This document shows, piece after piece, positions 1 through 15,300 of a stretch of DNA of 64,000 nucleotides. A model generated the notes under the pieces. That model was not told where the DNA came from. It ran no database searches and saw only the letters and a list, made by a program, of their open reading frames with translations. Location of the stretch: positions 1,700,085-1,764,084 of the forward strand of contig WMCF01000056.1 in NCBI GenBank assembly GCA_009792885.1, in the 5' to 3' direction. A program made the translations under genes and the position numbers. Numbering within the stretch: the stretch's first letter is position 1; the number at the start of each line of letters is the position of its first letter. The stretch comes from Eremophila alpestris peregrina. Lineage: Eukaryota; Chordata; Aves; Passeriformes; Alaudidae.

Positions 1-78
1 CTAAAACCAAGCAGTCTCATCAGCTGAAGCAGTTTCCACATTGCCTCAGATAGAAATGCACCAAGATTGAATCCATAC

Positions 79-2890
<2,812 letters not shown>

Positions 2891-2988
2891 GGCGATGGTG
2901 GCGGTGGGCGAGGCGATTCCGGTCACTTAGAGCGGGTGGCGGAGGGTTCAACTAGATCCGGCGCCGCTGGCGGGGGCCGCTCACTGTG
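2891..2988 (-). other. DDX5: DDX5 5' UTR (predicted)
   Basis: Lies between the start codon and the transcription start expected about 30 nt downstream of the minus-strand TATA box at 3013-3019. About 95 nt, GC-rich, no upstream ATG seen. The right edge is an estimate. Confidence 0.55.
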
Positions 2989-3012
2989 GGCGCCCGGCCG
3001 CGCGGACGCCGG

Positions 3013-3019
3013 TTATATA
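3013..3019 (-). promoter_or_regulatory. TATA box of DDX5
   Basis: Reads TATATAA on the minus strand, about 123 nt upstream of the DDX5 ATG and inside a CpG island. A CRE-like TGACGCAC (plus strand, about 3052-3059) and GC boxes (about 3110-3135) lie upstream. A focused start near 2985-2990 is the inference. Confidence 0.6.
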
Positions 3020-3172
3020 GGGGGCAGCGGGCGCTGCTGGGAGCCGGCGCGTGACGCACGCGCAGGCCCCACCCCCGCCGTTATGCAAGCGGCCCGAGCC
3101 AGCCTGAGGCCCCGCCCCCTTCCGCGTGGGCGTGGCCGCGGCTCTCTCGCTTGACCGGCTTTGAGCTCGCGG

Positions 3173-3180
3173 CCGGAAGT
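3173..3180 (+). promoter_or_regulatory. ETS-family site upstream of DDX5
   Basis: CCGGAAGT is a perfect ETS/GABP core, about 155 nt upstream of the DDX5 TATA box and at the outer part of the CpG island. It could serve DDX5 or a divergent transcript. Motif match only. Confidence 0.4.
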
Positions 3181-3300
3181 GCCCCCCCCTCAGGGAGCGC
3201 CCGCCATCCCCACACCCCCCCCCGCCCGCGCATGCGCAGGGCCGCTGCGGGCGGGAGCCTCGTTCTCGCTGAGGGCATCTAGGCCTGAGGGGGACGGATA

Positions 3301-5759
3301 TGGTAATGGAGAATTCGTCTTCCAGCCTCCATAAGTGCGAGCTTTCGGCCGCCCGGCGTCTTCAGAACGCAACTCAGCTCCTCATAACTTTCGGCAGGGC
3401 ACAGCCGGACCCTGATGTCCGCAGTGCAGTCCCCCAGTTCTCCCAGATCTGTTTATGAAAACCCTCCTGAAATAGCTCGAGAGGAGCCCGGGCTTTTAAC
3501 TTATAAGTATTTTAACTAATAACTGATACTTCACGGTAGATTGGCCCCATGCCCACCTGTGACTTTCGCTCTCGGAAGGAGCCAGATGTGCAGATCCTGG
3601 AGAGCTGGACGCAAAATAACATCAAACTTCCTCAGGCCAGTTCTTTTATGCTGTTACCCATTGCCTTCCAAAAATGTTTATAAACATATACGTAAACAGA
3701 AATATTTATAAACATGTCTGTGAAGTTACCAGTGTTATCTTTTTGAATTCCACACCAGGGCCAGTAACCTGAGTCAAAGGTCATCTGAGGTGCAGCAGTG
3801 CTGAAAAGCTGCTCAGAAGGCCCCAGATAAAAACATTCAATATCCCAAAGTGGGCACTGCTGTTCACCCACCCGGCTTTGCCAGGCAAATGTCCGGCGAC
3901 CTGAGGCTTCACACACACAGGAGTAGAAGTTTGAAACATAAACACTCGGAGCCACCTGCTCCAGGCAGAGAGGGAAGAAATGAAAATAACATAAGGAAGA
4001 AGTGCCATAACAACACTTCCCATTTGTGTCCTCCCACCTTCTAGCAATCTGTGCTTTAAGGCTTTTCTGGGACAAAAATAACTGTATTTGATGGCCATTT
4101 CTTCACATTTTGGTTCTATTTATGCCCTTAGCTTGTAAGATACCATGACAATGCGTTTTACAGTTTAAGTATATGCAACCTGAAAGTGTTTACTTTCATT
4201 TTCAACTTATTGCCAGATAAGAACAAGAGGCACAAAACTGAGTTAGTAGAAATGGCGAGTAATAACTTTGTTTATACTGTTTGTGGACATTAGTATCTTC
4301 TAAGTCACATTCTTTATAAACCAAAGCTGCAGTGTATTTTTTCTCTTTTTTAAGTGATTCCACACTTCTAATTATCCTTGCCATTTTTTTCTTTATTGTC
4401 AAGAAATTCACAGCATTTAGGATCTGGACTCCATACGGATCTACATAATGAAAGTCTAAAGATGTTTTTGGTCTGTTGTGTATTATTTTCTAGTGATTTT
4501 TAAAAATTGTTCCAAAGAATAGAGCAAGGTTTGCAAAGACTAGAGGTCTGCATGATATTGTCCTCAAAAGTAACACCTCAGTCAGGCCTATTTTGTTTAT
4601 GAATAGCCACAGCTGTTTGGCCATCAGCAATATGGAATTCCGCTGCTCAATAATTTTTTTGTTGTAATTAATTTTTCTTTCAATAGCACTCCAATTCCAC
4701 TGGTTTTAATACTATCCCAGCAAATTTCCAATAGAGGAATCTCCCCAGTTTTTTTCAGTGTAGACTTACTTATTTAATATGGCTTGTAAAAGATGTTTGT
4801 CCCCAAAGATCCCTATTAACACTCTCCACCTTCTAAACCTACAGGCTTCCTGTTTCTGATGAATCTGAAAAAGATTTTTGCAAAGGCTGTAAAAACAAAA
4901 AAATTATTTTTCCTTGTTCTATTGCATTTATCTTAACACAGCTTAATTTTGTTTCTGTATAACTTCGTGGCTCCTGTTACTGTGCTGTTTAATCTTTCTG
5001 AGGTTTTAAAGAATTGAAAAGACTAAACAAAAACCTAGTCCCTGCCTTGCCTACACGCAATTAAGTCTGCAAGGAACTCCTTTCAATTTACTTTGTGAAT
5101 AAACTTCCTCATTTTTCTGTTCTCTCCTAAGATAAACATAATTGATTTTTCCGTGTTCTCTTAATTAGAGCCAATACATGGAAACAAATCAACACAGCTT
5201 TGCAGAGCTGTGTATGCAGCAAACTGAGATCTGTATTTTATGTTATTTTTAGTTTCGTTTCAATAGCAGTGATGTGTTTGCTTGCACACAACAAAAGCTC
5301 TTTTGTGTTCCTAAGGTGGTGTGTGCACTTGGATTTGGACCTACAAATGACACCCATGGGCTGCTGCAGCTAACACCACTGAGGTTTAATTGCTGCCAGT
5401 CATTGTTCTTATGGTCAAAAATGGGCTCAGCTGCTTTTTGTCGTGCTCGAGGAGTTTCATGATAAAGGGCTCCATTTTTTCTTTCAACATGGAAAACCCA
5501 GAATTCCCGAGGAGCATGGAATACTTTTGCTCAGAAAGGAGAATAATAGACCTTCATCATCCACCTTGTTTAAAAAACCGTAAGCTAGCAGCTAATACAG
5601 TAAGTTTAATTTCTAAATCTTGTTTTTAATAAAGGTTTTAGCTCTCCTTTCATGCAGAAATGCCTTCGGGTTATCCTGTCAAACCTGTCTCGTGGCAATT
5701 AACACCAACACCTGTGGTGTTATAGACATTACTGCTGAGAAACGTCCTGGGTCAGCCTG
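3301..5759. other. AT-rich spacer between DDX5 and CEP95, no gene recognised
   Basis: About 2.5 kb of AT-rich DNA between two CpG islands. Open frames on both strands (for example 3632-4075 minus and 5390-5629 plus) have no recognisable domain, no matching splice structure and no similarity I know. No tandem repeat and no clear transposon end was seen. Confidence 0.6.
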
Positions 5760-6293
5760 CAAGGTCAAGTGCTAGAACTTTCCCCCGCTCCACCCCCGCC
5801 CCAGGCCGGCCCTTTCCCCTGTTTTACCGAGGAAACGCCAGCAGCCGCCTCCCGTTCAGGTGACGAAGGCGGAACCTCACGGACAAACCCCCTCCCCCGC
5901 CGCCGCCATTTTACGCCACCAGCCGCGCTCGGCGGCCGGAGCACCTTGGAGCTAACCCGTGCTGCCCGGGGGCCTCGGCCGCAGGGCCCGGGGGGCGGTG
6001 GCGACACCGGCCCGGCGGAACCGGGGGGGGCCCGGGCGGGGAACGACGGGGCCGCTCCGGGGGCACCATTCACGTGACTGGGGAGCGGAAGGGAATGGCA
6101 CACGACCAGCACTGCGGCTTGGCTTTGGGGCACGAGCTCCTTCTTTGCTCCCCGTTCCCAGTCCAAACCCAGGCCTGTTCCCAATCCCGTAACGGAGCCG
6201 AGCAGCCCCGCCCCGCTCCCGTGACACCGGCCATGACGGAAAGCACCGGACCGCACTGGCAAACGCGGCCCCGCCCCTTCCTGCGGCGGCTGC

Positions 6294-6298
6294 CCAAT
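6294..6298 (+). promoter_or_regulatory. CCAAT box of CEP95 (NF-Y type)
   Basis: CCAAT 62 nt upstream of the CEP95 ATG, in the plus orientation. Close to the expected distance from a start at 6320-6350, though slightly near. Confidence 0.4.
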
Positions 6299-6359
6299 GG
6301 GCGCGCAGGCCGCCGTTTAAATGGCGGGGGCGGGCCGGGCCTGGGCCGTTGGTGCCGCC

Positions 6360-6381
6360 ATGGGCAGCGCGGAGGGCACAG
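6360..6381 (+). CDS. CEP95: CEP95 coding exon 1
   Basis: gccgccATGg is a textbook Kozak start. Encodes MGSAEGT plus the first base of Asp8; donor ACAG|GTAGGG. The upstream in-frame ATG at 6321 would add 13 residues (MAGAGRAWAVGAA). Confidence 0.88.
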
Positions 6382-9300
6382 GTAGGGCCGGGCCCCGCAG
6401 GGCTCCGACCGCGGCTCGCTGGGGCCCGGCCCTGCGGGCTCTTACCGTGGGGCGGGTCCCGCTCCCGGAACAGCACCAGGCCGGCCTGGTGCCCCCCGAG
6501 CCGCGGCAGGCGAGCCGGAGAGCTTCCTTCTCCCTCCTCACCCCGCTGCTGCTCGCATCGCTGGCACCATTTTATTCAGCTCTTTAAAGCTGGCGTTTTC
6601 TTGTCTTACGGCTTTTTAAGCTCTTAGCGTTAACCTTCCTCTATTTGTTCCTTTCCTGGCGACGCTTTCAACTTAATAAAGCTACAGATGAACAGTAATT
6701 CAACAGCCTGAAATGTTGGAGATGCTACTTTTAACATTTCGTGCATCTGAAACTTAAAGTGATGCCTGGAACTGATGGAGGAGTAGAGGAATAGAAAAGT
6801 AACACTCCTGTATACAGAAGACTGAAAACTGTACAAATTAGTTTCTGTTGTAGTAATTCTATCCTTTTTCCTTCCAAATGTGACTTATGCCTTCCCCAGT
6901 AAATTGAAGTTCTCAATACTTGTTAAAATACATGCCCTTCAAGGCACGTTGAACTTAGGACTCAAAGTTTAGGCAATATCAGAATATTAATACACATCTC
7001 GTTGTGCTCAACAGAGCACCTGCATATTCCAATCCTTAAATAATTAAAGTAGAATTTACTTTTCATGAGGAGTATTTACATTAGCAGTAATGCTATTGCC
7101 TAAGACTGTTAGAAAACCTGGGTTTGTAAGAGAAGCTCATGTTTTCCTAGAAAGTACCTGTCATTTCTGAACATTTATCAATGTTGTATCAAAGCTTGGT
7201 TTGTTAAGGTCTTGAAGGTTTGGAGTTCTGGTTATGAGACTGGATTCAAATTTGTTTTTCATTACATGGGGAAAAAAACCTGCCCAGACTGTGCTACTAC
7301 AGCGCCTTTCACCTCCCAAGTCCAGTTGGGCTATGATTGCACTTGAACAATGCTTAATATTTTGAATGATGGGACAGTCTCCTGGATTTGACCACCACTG
7401 GTGGAGTTAAAGACACTTACAGGGGTTGCCTTTCACTGTAAATAACCAGATCTTTTAAGTCTTTCAGTTCTGACATTAATGTTTTTCTTCTAAATAGATT
7501 GGGTTGATGTTGCCAATGATCTTTTAAGGACTTGTCACATAAACCAGCACATAAAGCATCTCTCAGAATGTGGTGCTGATGTGTTTGTTCATCTTTATGA
7601 GTCAATCTTGGGAGAAAAAGTACCAGGTAGGAATGATAATTGCTAAATCTGTTTTTTTATTTCTGTCTCTGTGTATTTTCTAGCTAAATAAAATTGCAAC
7701 TTGTAAAACTTCCTACAGATCTAGGGATTTGAAGTATTTGTGTCCTTCCAAAGACAAAAATATAAAATTGTCATTCTTGAGGAAGATTTAAGTAATATTG
7801 GCCAATTTTATTTTATGTTTGGACTGCTAGGAATGGCAGCTATGAGGATAGCCACAACAAATGAGGCCTTGAAAGCCATCTGTGGGCATAATTCTTTTGA
7901 AGGCTGTGAACTGGCTCATTTTATCTTACAGCAGTGTTAACTCTGAAGTCTGCTCTCATAAAATTCTTAATACAGTCTGCTAAGAGCTGAGCTGTGATTT
8001 AACCCTGCTTTAACACAACTCCACTGGACTTCAGTGACAACAATTAAGCAAAGGCTATGCAATTATGCATTTGCTTTGTTTATAAACTTATATGATATGT
8101 GTAGGAAGTGTCAGACTACTAATTGCAGACGATTTTAAGAGCACTGAGGTAACTGGCACCTATTGAAGGTTGAAGTGCTGTTAAATGTAAGTGCAGAACT
8201 AAAATAATGTTGTTGCCAGTTGAGTACATTGCAGTGCAATTAGTGTGTGACAGGGAAAGAAGCCCTAACACAAACTGCAGTTCCAGTTTCATGATCTGAA
8301 CTAGGTGTGTGTGCTGGGAGTGAAGAAGGAGATGCTTTAGTAGTCTCTGTTCCTGAATTTAATCCTGATAAAACTCTCACTTCCAAGGGGTGTTCTAAGT
8401 TTATGCTCAGTATTTATAAAAGATTTTGTAGGACCATATGATAGTTGGGCTTTTCACCAAGGACACAAGGTACTGAACAAATATTCACTTGTAAGCAGAA
8501 GTTAAAGTAGCTTCATTAAGGTACTTATAACAAGCTATCAATTAAAATCTATTATTTATTTTACATAGATTTCATTGCTTCTCCCAGAAGCCAAGAGGAT
8601 GATGCACATAATGCACAAGCAGTAATAGATTCCCTGGCACTGGATTATTTGCAGGTCAGCTTGTCTCACATCACAGGTAAATGCTTGGTTTAATGAGACA
8701 AACACAGCTGAGTATCTTGAATTTGAACACTTGAAGGACCAGGTGTTACACAGCTTGCTTTCATACTTGCATGGAATATCTTGTGGTAGTGGATGTCACC
8801 AGAACACTGACCCATTGACTTGGACACCAGGTTATAAATTGAAACAGCAAGCAGAGAATAAATAAGAGAAAGAAATGTTACAGTTAATGTCCAGCCATTC
8901 TTCATTTGGCTGCCAAAGTGTCACCTGAAACCTGATACTGTCTCAGGCTTGGACACTGGGTTTTCAGACATGACCCTGGAGTTTCAAACTTGTTATTGTA
9001 TTTTTAAAAGTTGGTGAGTAAAGAGTTGAATTGTGTTCTGTTATCTGTACACAGATAATGGCTTTCCCTGAGTATTCCTGTGTGTAGTCTCACATAGCAT
9101 AACCAGTAAAAAATGAAAACTGCTTGATAAGAGGTATCTCTGACTTGGTGCCTGTACACAGTGGCTGCTGTTTGCAATCCTGCTGCCACTCCATGGACTG
9201 CTTCATGCTATAGTTTTATGTATAAGAAAAATATTAAATACCAACTGTCACTGAAAATATCCCAGAATATTTGTTTTGTGAGTGTGGAAGCAGTTACTGC

Positions 9301-12300
9301 ATCAATAAACTTTCACTTATTGAAAAGATGCAAATTTAGAACACTTAAAATATACTTTAAGCTTACCTCCATAGCCATAAATAAGTGGCCAGGTGTCTTC
9401 TGGGCTGACACCTTCACAAGAATTTCCAAGCACTCTTGTACAGAAAACACCTGCTTTTGAGAATTTTTCTTCTGTGAAGTATTCATTACTAATATGTGTC
9501 ATTACCTTCTCTTAAGGTGAGAACATTGTGAAAGGAGACAAGGAATCTATCAAAAACCTCCTTGAAATATTTGATGGTTTGTTAGAGTATCTTAGAGAAG
9601 TCAGTGAAGCATCTTCTCAGACTGGAGGTGAGGTGTAATCTCAAAGTGTTTCCAATGTAGCAAAGATTTATTTGGGTTTTTTTGTTACTTATAACCTTGA
9701 CAGTGGAGAGAAGAGAAAGACAAAGCTGACCCTGGGGGAGGGAATATCAGTGAAGCTGAATATTTGCATTCCTTATTTTCATAAACAATAATAAAATAGA
9801 TAATTTCCCCCAAAACTTACATAACCTTTCTGCTTCATTCTTGTGGCAGAAACCTACTCTAGACAATTCATTCTTTGTTAGTTGCTTTTCAACCTGTAAA
9901 TCAAATGATTTAGGATTCAAGGAGGGAAATGTTTGCTTTAATTGAAACAGTGAGCAAATATCCCTTTTACTTACTGGGAGATGAGGGGGACAACAGCCTT
10001 TCCTAGGAAATGGGTCTTGGGAGTAGCTCCATAGCAGGGGTTATTTGGAGGAAAATGGGAAGAGAAGCTGCTCAGCCCTGCAGAGGCATCCTCCTGCAGG
10101 CAGTATGGTCTTCCTGTCTCAGAGCTGATAAAAGCTGTCACCAGTGGCTGTTGCACTCTGTGAGTAAGGGGAGAGCACTTGGTGCCTGAATTCCCTCCTG
10201 ACCTGTTGCAGAGTGGACAGAAGGAAGTAGGAATATCCAGTGCCTACACTGTTTTTCCCTTCCCTCAGACTGCCAGTCTTGCTACCCAGTAGGGGTTAGT
10301 GGCTCATATTTTACCATCTGCAATCCATTGTTTAATTCTTCTGAGAAAGGTTTTTTAATAACTGGAACAAGGGGGGTAAATGGTAGTGGTATAATTTTTC
10401 AAAATTTACCATAAAAGTTGCCCCAGCTCCCCTCCCCTCCTCCCCCCACCTCATGGGGGAACATTACATGTCATCATTTTAGATAAAACACTACAATGCT
10501 GACATTACACATAAGCTGTAGTATTGGTGGAAGTATTTTAGTGGTAGTAGTTTTCCTGAAAATAATTACTTCTTGGTTATTAACAGCTGAGAAAAATGTG
10601 CTGTCCAGTGATGAAATTCAAATTGCATCTCAAGGGCAGGTGGAAAGCACTGCTGATCAACTTGCAAAACATACACTACTCTCATCAGCTGATAGGTAAG
10701 AACAATTCTGAATATTTGCTTTCACATAGTGATTAACTGTTTTTGTGTATCTGTAGAGAAATTGGTAGGTTTATTATAGACACCTACTGATGACATATGC
10801 CAAAAAGAATGTGAGGTGACTCCTCTGGTTGGGCTAAAATTACATCTGGGACTTCTTTTGCCCTTGAAGAGTTGCTGCTCTTGTTTCCCTTAAGTTTACT
10901 TTTTATGTGGAATGAAACAACCTGAAAACTTTGATCAGTTTTAAAGGTTGTATTTCAAAGATTGATTTGCTAAGCTGAGTTCAGTTAGTGGTGGTGACTG
11001 GTGCTCTGCTTAGCTCTCGGCAGCAGGGCCGTGTCCTGCTCGGCTCCTCGGCAGCTCCATCTCGTGGGCTGAACGGGCAGAGGCTGGGACAGGAAATGTT
11101 CAATGGCTTTGTGTTCCCCTTAGGTCCCAGGCAGAGTATTTTATTCTGACGTGTGATACAGATGGCTCAGAATCTACCAGTGAATTAATTAAACTTGGAG
11201 ATACTGCTTTTTCATTTTCCAAGAGAGGGGAAGGTGAGTTTGGGTGAGAAAAAATGTTAAGACTCTTCTGTATTAAGACTTCTTGGCATTTTTTTTTCTC
11301 CTTTTAAAAAGTTACTTTACTTTCAGATAAATACTGTTTTAAATCCTTATTAAAAAATCCCAAGACAACCCACAATAAACAAATACATCTTGCTGAAGTT
11401 AAAGTTTCTGGAAGTAAATATTCCAGGCATTATTTTTCATGATTCCTGCACTGACTTATTTGGATAAAGGTTTGTTATTTGAGTTCTAATTCAGTTTTAT
11501 AAAGGCATTTTATCTTGTTCAATAGAATAGGAGAATTTTGAAGACTATGTTTCATTTGTTGCAGTGTAAGATGTATTTATTATTTAAGACTGTAAAAAGA
11601 TAAATAAGTTCATTCTTAAAGAAGACTTGTTAGAAGTGTGTGCCCCTTCAAAACTTCATGGATGGCTCTAAAACAAATCATGTGCAGATGACTTAAATGG
11701 AGCTCATTCTTATTTCCTATTTTTCTATAAGAATATTCCAATTCTTCTTATTGATGATTCATTTCCTCAAGTAGAGGCATGAAGAAATATTATGAATTAT
11801 GAACATTTCATTGACTGGAATTACGAATAAAAATTCAACAGACCTATTTTGAACTTAGTATGGATTGCTGACACCAAGCAATTAGCAGATATTAAAATTG
11901 TCCATCTCAACAGTTCATAGCAAGATGCTTTATAGATCTTAATTTAACCTTTTTAAACATCCACTTCTAGAATCTAAGATGCCTGTACTGTGTGTAGCAG
12001 AAAAGGACACAGGGGTAGAAGAATCTGAAAGCACAGAGGCTCTTGCAGCATTGCCCAGACAGCTCTCAGAAAGTGAAAGGGGGATTGTAAAGGAAAGGGA
12101 AGATGGTGAGTATTGATTCTTCTGAAAACTCATCCACCTGATTTCGATTTAGGGGTGTAGGGAACTAGGGTAGTGTGGAGGAGAGCTTTAGTCATGAATG
12201 GAAACACTTTAGTCATGTTCTAAAATAAATTCTTCTCAGAAATGTGATACTTAGTCTCTCAGAGTAGGCAAACTTTCCTGATCTGGGGTATTTCTGCTTA

Positions 12301-15300
12301 GCTAGGATTTGGCTTCAGCTAGGCTGTTTTTAATTGTGGTTTGTATTCTTCTCTTTTGTGGTTCAAAACACTAAAAGTCCTTGTGGAGGGATACTCACAT
12401 CCCAAATGGTGTTCTCAGGGCTGAAAAATGTTACAGCACTGTCCTGTGCAATCCAGCAAAGGTGGCAGCTCACGTGAGCTATTGAGACACTTCCCTTTAT
12501 TGTGTACACACAATGCACAAAACATGTTCTGCTTTCCCAGGTAACACTTCAAGCTCTTTGTATTTGCCTCTTCAGGAGGGATGGAGTCTGTTCATGCTGC
12601 TGAAGCTCACCAAGGGAGTCTGAGTGCCAGTGCTACCAAACTGGGGGAGCCTATCCAGCAGGCAATTCCTCTGCTGCCCCCATTCCAGCCCTCAGATCCA
12701 GGATGGAGAGATTACCACAGCTCAGACAGACAGGCAGCAGCTCTGGCTTGCAGTCAAGCACTGAACATTCCTACTGTAAGGAAAAACCTACCCTTTGATG
12801 ATTTCATTTGCTTTTAGTAAGCAATCCTGCTTTCACTTGAAAACCTCCTAGTTTACTTGCAGAATGGGAGTAGTGGTTCCTGAAGAACGCTTTTGAATGT
12901 GTCAGTTTATCTCAGTTCCAGGAATTTTGGATTGTGGATTCATTCTTCACTAGGTGTCCAGAGAGAAATTTAGTTTGAGGAGTGCTTATTTTATACATAT
13001 ATACATACACATCTCCACAGTCAATGCAACTGCACAGTTTACAGTATAGTAAACAGAATAATTATAGTGATTTTTATCTATCTATAAAATCAGCATTGAT
13101 TTCCATTTGCAGACAGACCTAATATATGACCTTCCTGTCAGCACTCTCCTATTAATTTATAGAACACATCTTGCTTTTTATTTCAGATTGAAAAGTCACT
13201 TACCCAAAAATTTGGTGATGTTTCTGATGGTCTTCCTATATCAAGAAAGATCCCTGGTGAGAGAAAATTTTGTATTTCCTCTAGGGTGACTCTTAAGTGT
13301 TATAATTTCGCATTTATTTTTACTGGCACCACAAGAAACAGTGGTTTGAACCTACTAGTGCATTTTTTAAAATTCAGGCACAAGTTAATATTTCTATCTC
13401 TGCTTTACAGAGGAAAAAAAAATAGGTTACTTTTAATCTATTCCCTGTATTAGAAAAGAAGTAATCCATGTCCCCAATTCAACTCCTTTCTTAGTTAATC
13501 CCGTTAAGATGGGCCTGTACCACAGAAATCTCTTCCAGCAGATAAGTCCCATGGCTGAGCTTATTCTGAGCAGAGAACCATGGACCAAACAAGCCAGTTG
13601 CAATTCTAAGAAAAAGCCATTAACTGCTATTGTAGAAAAGGTTTAGAAGCTATTTTTTTTCAGTACTCATTTTCCTCTGTTGCCTTGGAAACACTGCTTA
13701 CCTTTTTTAGTTTCCATAGCATTCCCATGACACTGAACATTGAAGACTGGAGAAATTACCAAAATGAATGTCACAACTGGGTAACCACAGTTGCTTTGTC
13801 ATTCTATTCTCTGAATAATTTGGATCTACAGGCCCTTGCTCACATCTTTTTTCCCTTGTTGCCCATATTAGTAGGCACAATGCCATTAACTCACACTTAC
13901 CTGTGATCTGCTTCTGCAGGGGGAGAAATGCTGGGAGCTGATGCTGAGGACAGTGTGACAAAGGTACATGTTGCATCTTTACTTTTTGGAATTTCCATCG
14001 ATATTTTTTGATTTCTGCTTAATTTGTCTGTTCTCTTGTGGCAGATCTGGGCTTATTTCAAACCACATTGCTTTGGACTTTTTTTCCCCAATATACCATC
14101 AGTGATGCAGTGTTGTTAGACTGTGATTATGTGCAGTCTCTGAGTCATGTCAGTTCTTAGTTCTTCCTGCAGTTGTTTGCTCCAAAATGTACAGAGCCAG
14201 CTCCCACAGAGTTCTATTTATCACAACCAGCCAGTTACTGGTTATCTTGCTTTTTAATCAAAAATGCACAAAGTACAGGAGTACAGTCATGGCCTTTCTA
14301 TCAGCATTCTAAATTAGTGGTAATTTGGGGGGTTTTGGCCAATTAAACTTAGATTTACTCCTTTTTAAAGATCTATGAACTGCTTATTATATTCTCTCCT
14401 TCTATTTTCTTGCATTGTCCACTGTTTTTCAAAAACTGAATAATGCAAAACCCACTAACTGATCAGGAGTGATCAATCTGTGCCCATAGAAATGTGTGTA
14501 TAAAGGAAGTTTCTTTCTCTGGAAACACAATTTTGCCTTCTGCAACCACAAGAGGTACTCACAGACTTTGCTTTTTCCAATAGTTTAAACAGCTTTTACC
14601 TCTACATTGTCTCTGAAACTCATTTTCCATTGGTGCCTTTTCCAGTATGTCCATGCCAAGCCCAAGTTACTCCAGTTTGAACAGAGAAGTTACCAGGCAG
14701 AACTAAACCAGTGCAGCTAAATGGCACAAGGACAAGACTGTTCTCTTTTGGCTTGCTGTGAACTGCAGCTCAGTCTGTACTGAGGGAAATTCAGCTTATT
14801 TCCACTACCTGGCATTAGTCCCAGGCTGATGAGGTGGAATGTGGAGATACTCATTTACCTTAACCTAGACCCTGTTCTGGTTCAGTGCTTTAGCTGTGAA
14901 CTGATCTTCCATATTTTTGCTAGTCCATTCCTTTAAACATTCATTCTCTAAAGCACACTATCTGCAGTCAGGAGCCTAGAAATAGAACTGGTTTTATATA
15001 TCTATACTCACAGTGCTTGGGATGGTTCTATTACAGCATCTCCACTCACATGATCTGTAAAACCTTCATTTACTCATTTTCCTAGGTGCCTCTGGTATGT
15101 GAGTCTTCTAAATCCACCTCCTCTTTAGAGGAACAGCTCTCACTACGTGCAGAACAAATAACACAAACCCCAAGACCTGAATCTCAGCAGCAGCCTAGAA
15201 CAACAAGGCAAGTTCAGACTTTTGGTGTTGAACTACACTGGCAATTTGATTTCCATGGCCAGCCACCTCCCTTTTTAAATAAGATCTTTCTTTCCTTGGC

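Larger units (their letters stand above)
5760..6560. promoter_or_regulatory. CpG island and promoter region of CEP95
   Basis: CpG-dense block ending just after CEP95 exon 1. Motifs seen: YY1-type GCCGCCATTTTA (5902-5913), palindromic E-box TCACGTGA (6070-6077), a GC box CCCGCCCC near 6270, CCAAT (6294-6298) and AAATGGCGG (6319-6327, YY1-type). No TATA box at the expected place. A TATA-less start near 6310-6350 is inferred. Confidence 0.75.

Noticed and set aside
3632..4098. Two overlapping minus-strand open frames (147 and 105 codons) in the DDX5-CEP95 spacer
   Set aside because: No known domain, Cys/Phe/Ser-rich chance composition, no promoter or splice structure that fits.
5390..5629. Open frame of 79 codons with an exon-like look (ENPEFPRSMEYFCSERR)
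   Set aside because: No similarity I know, no acceptor in phase, no partner exons.
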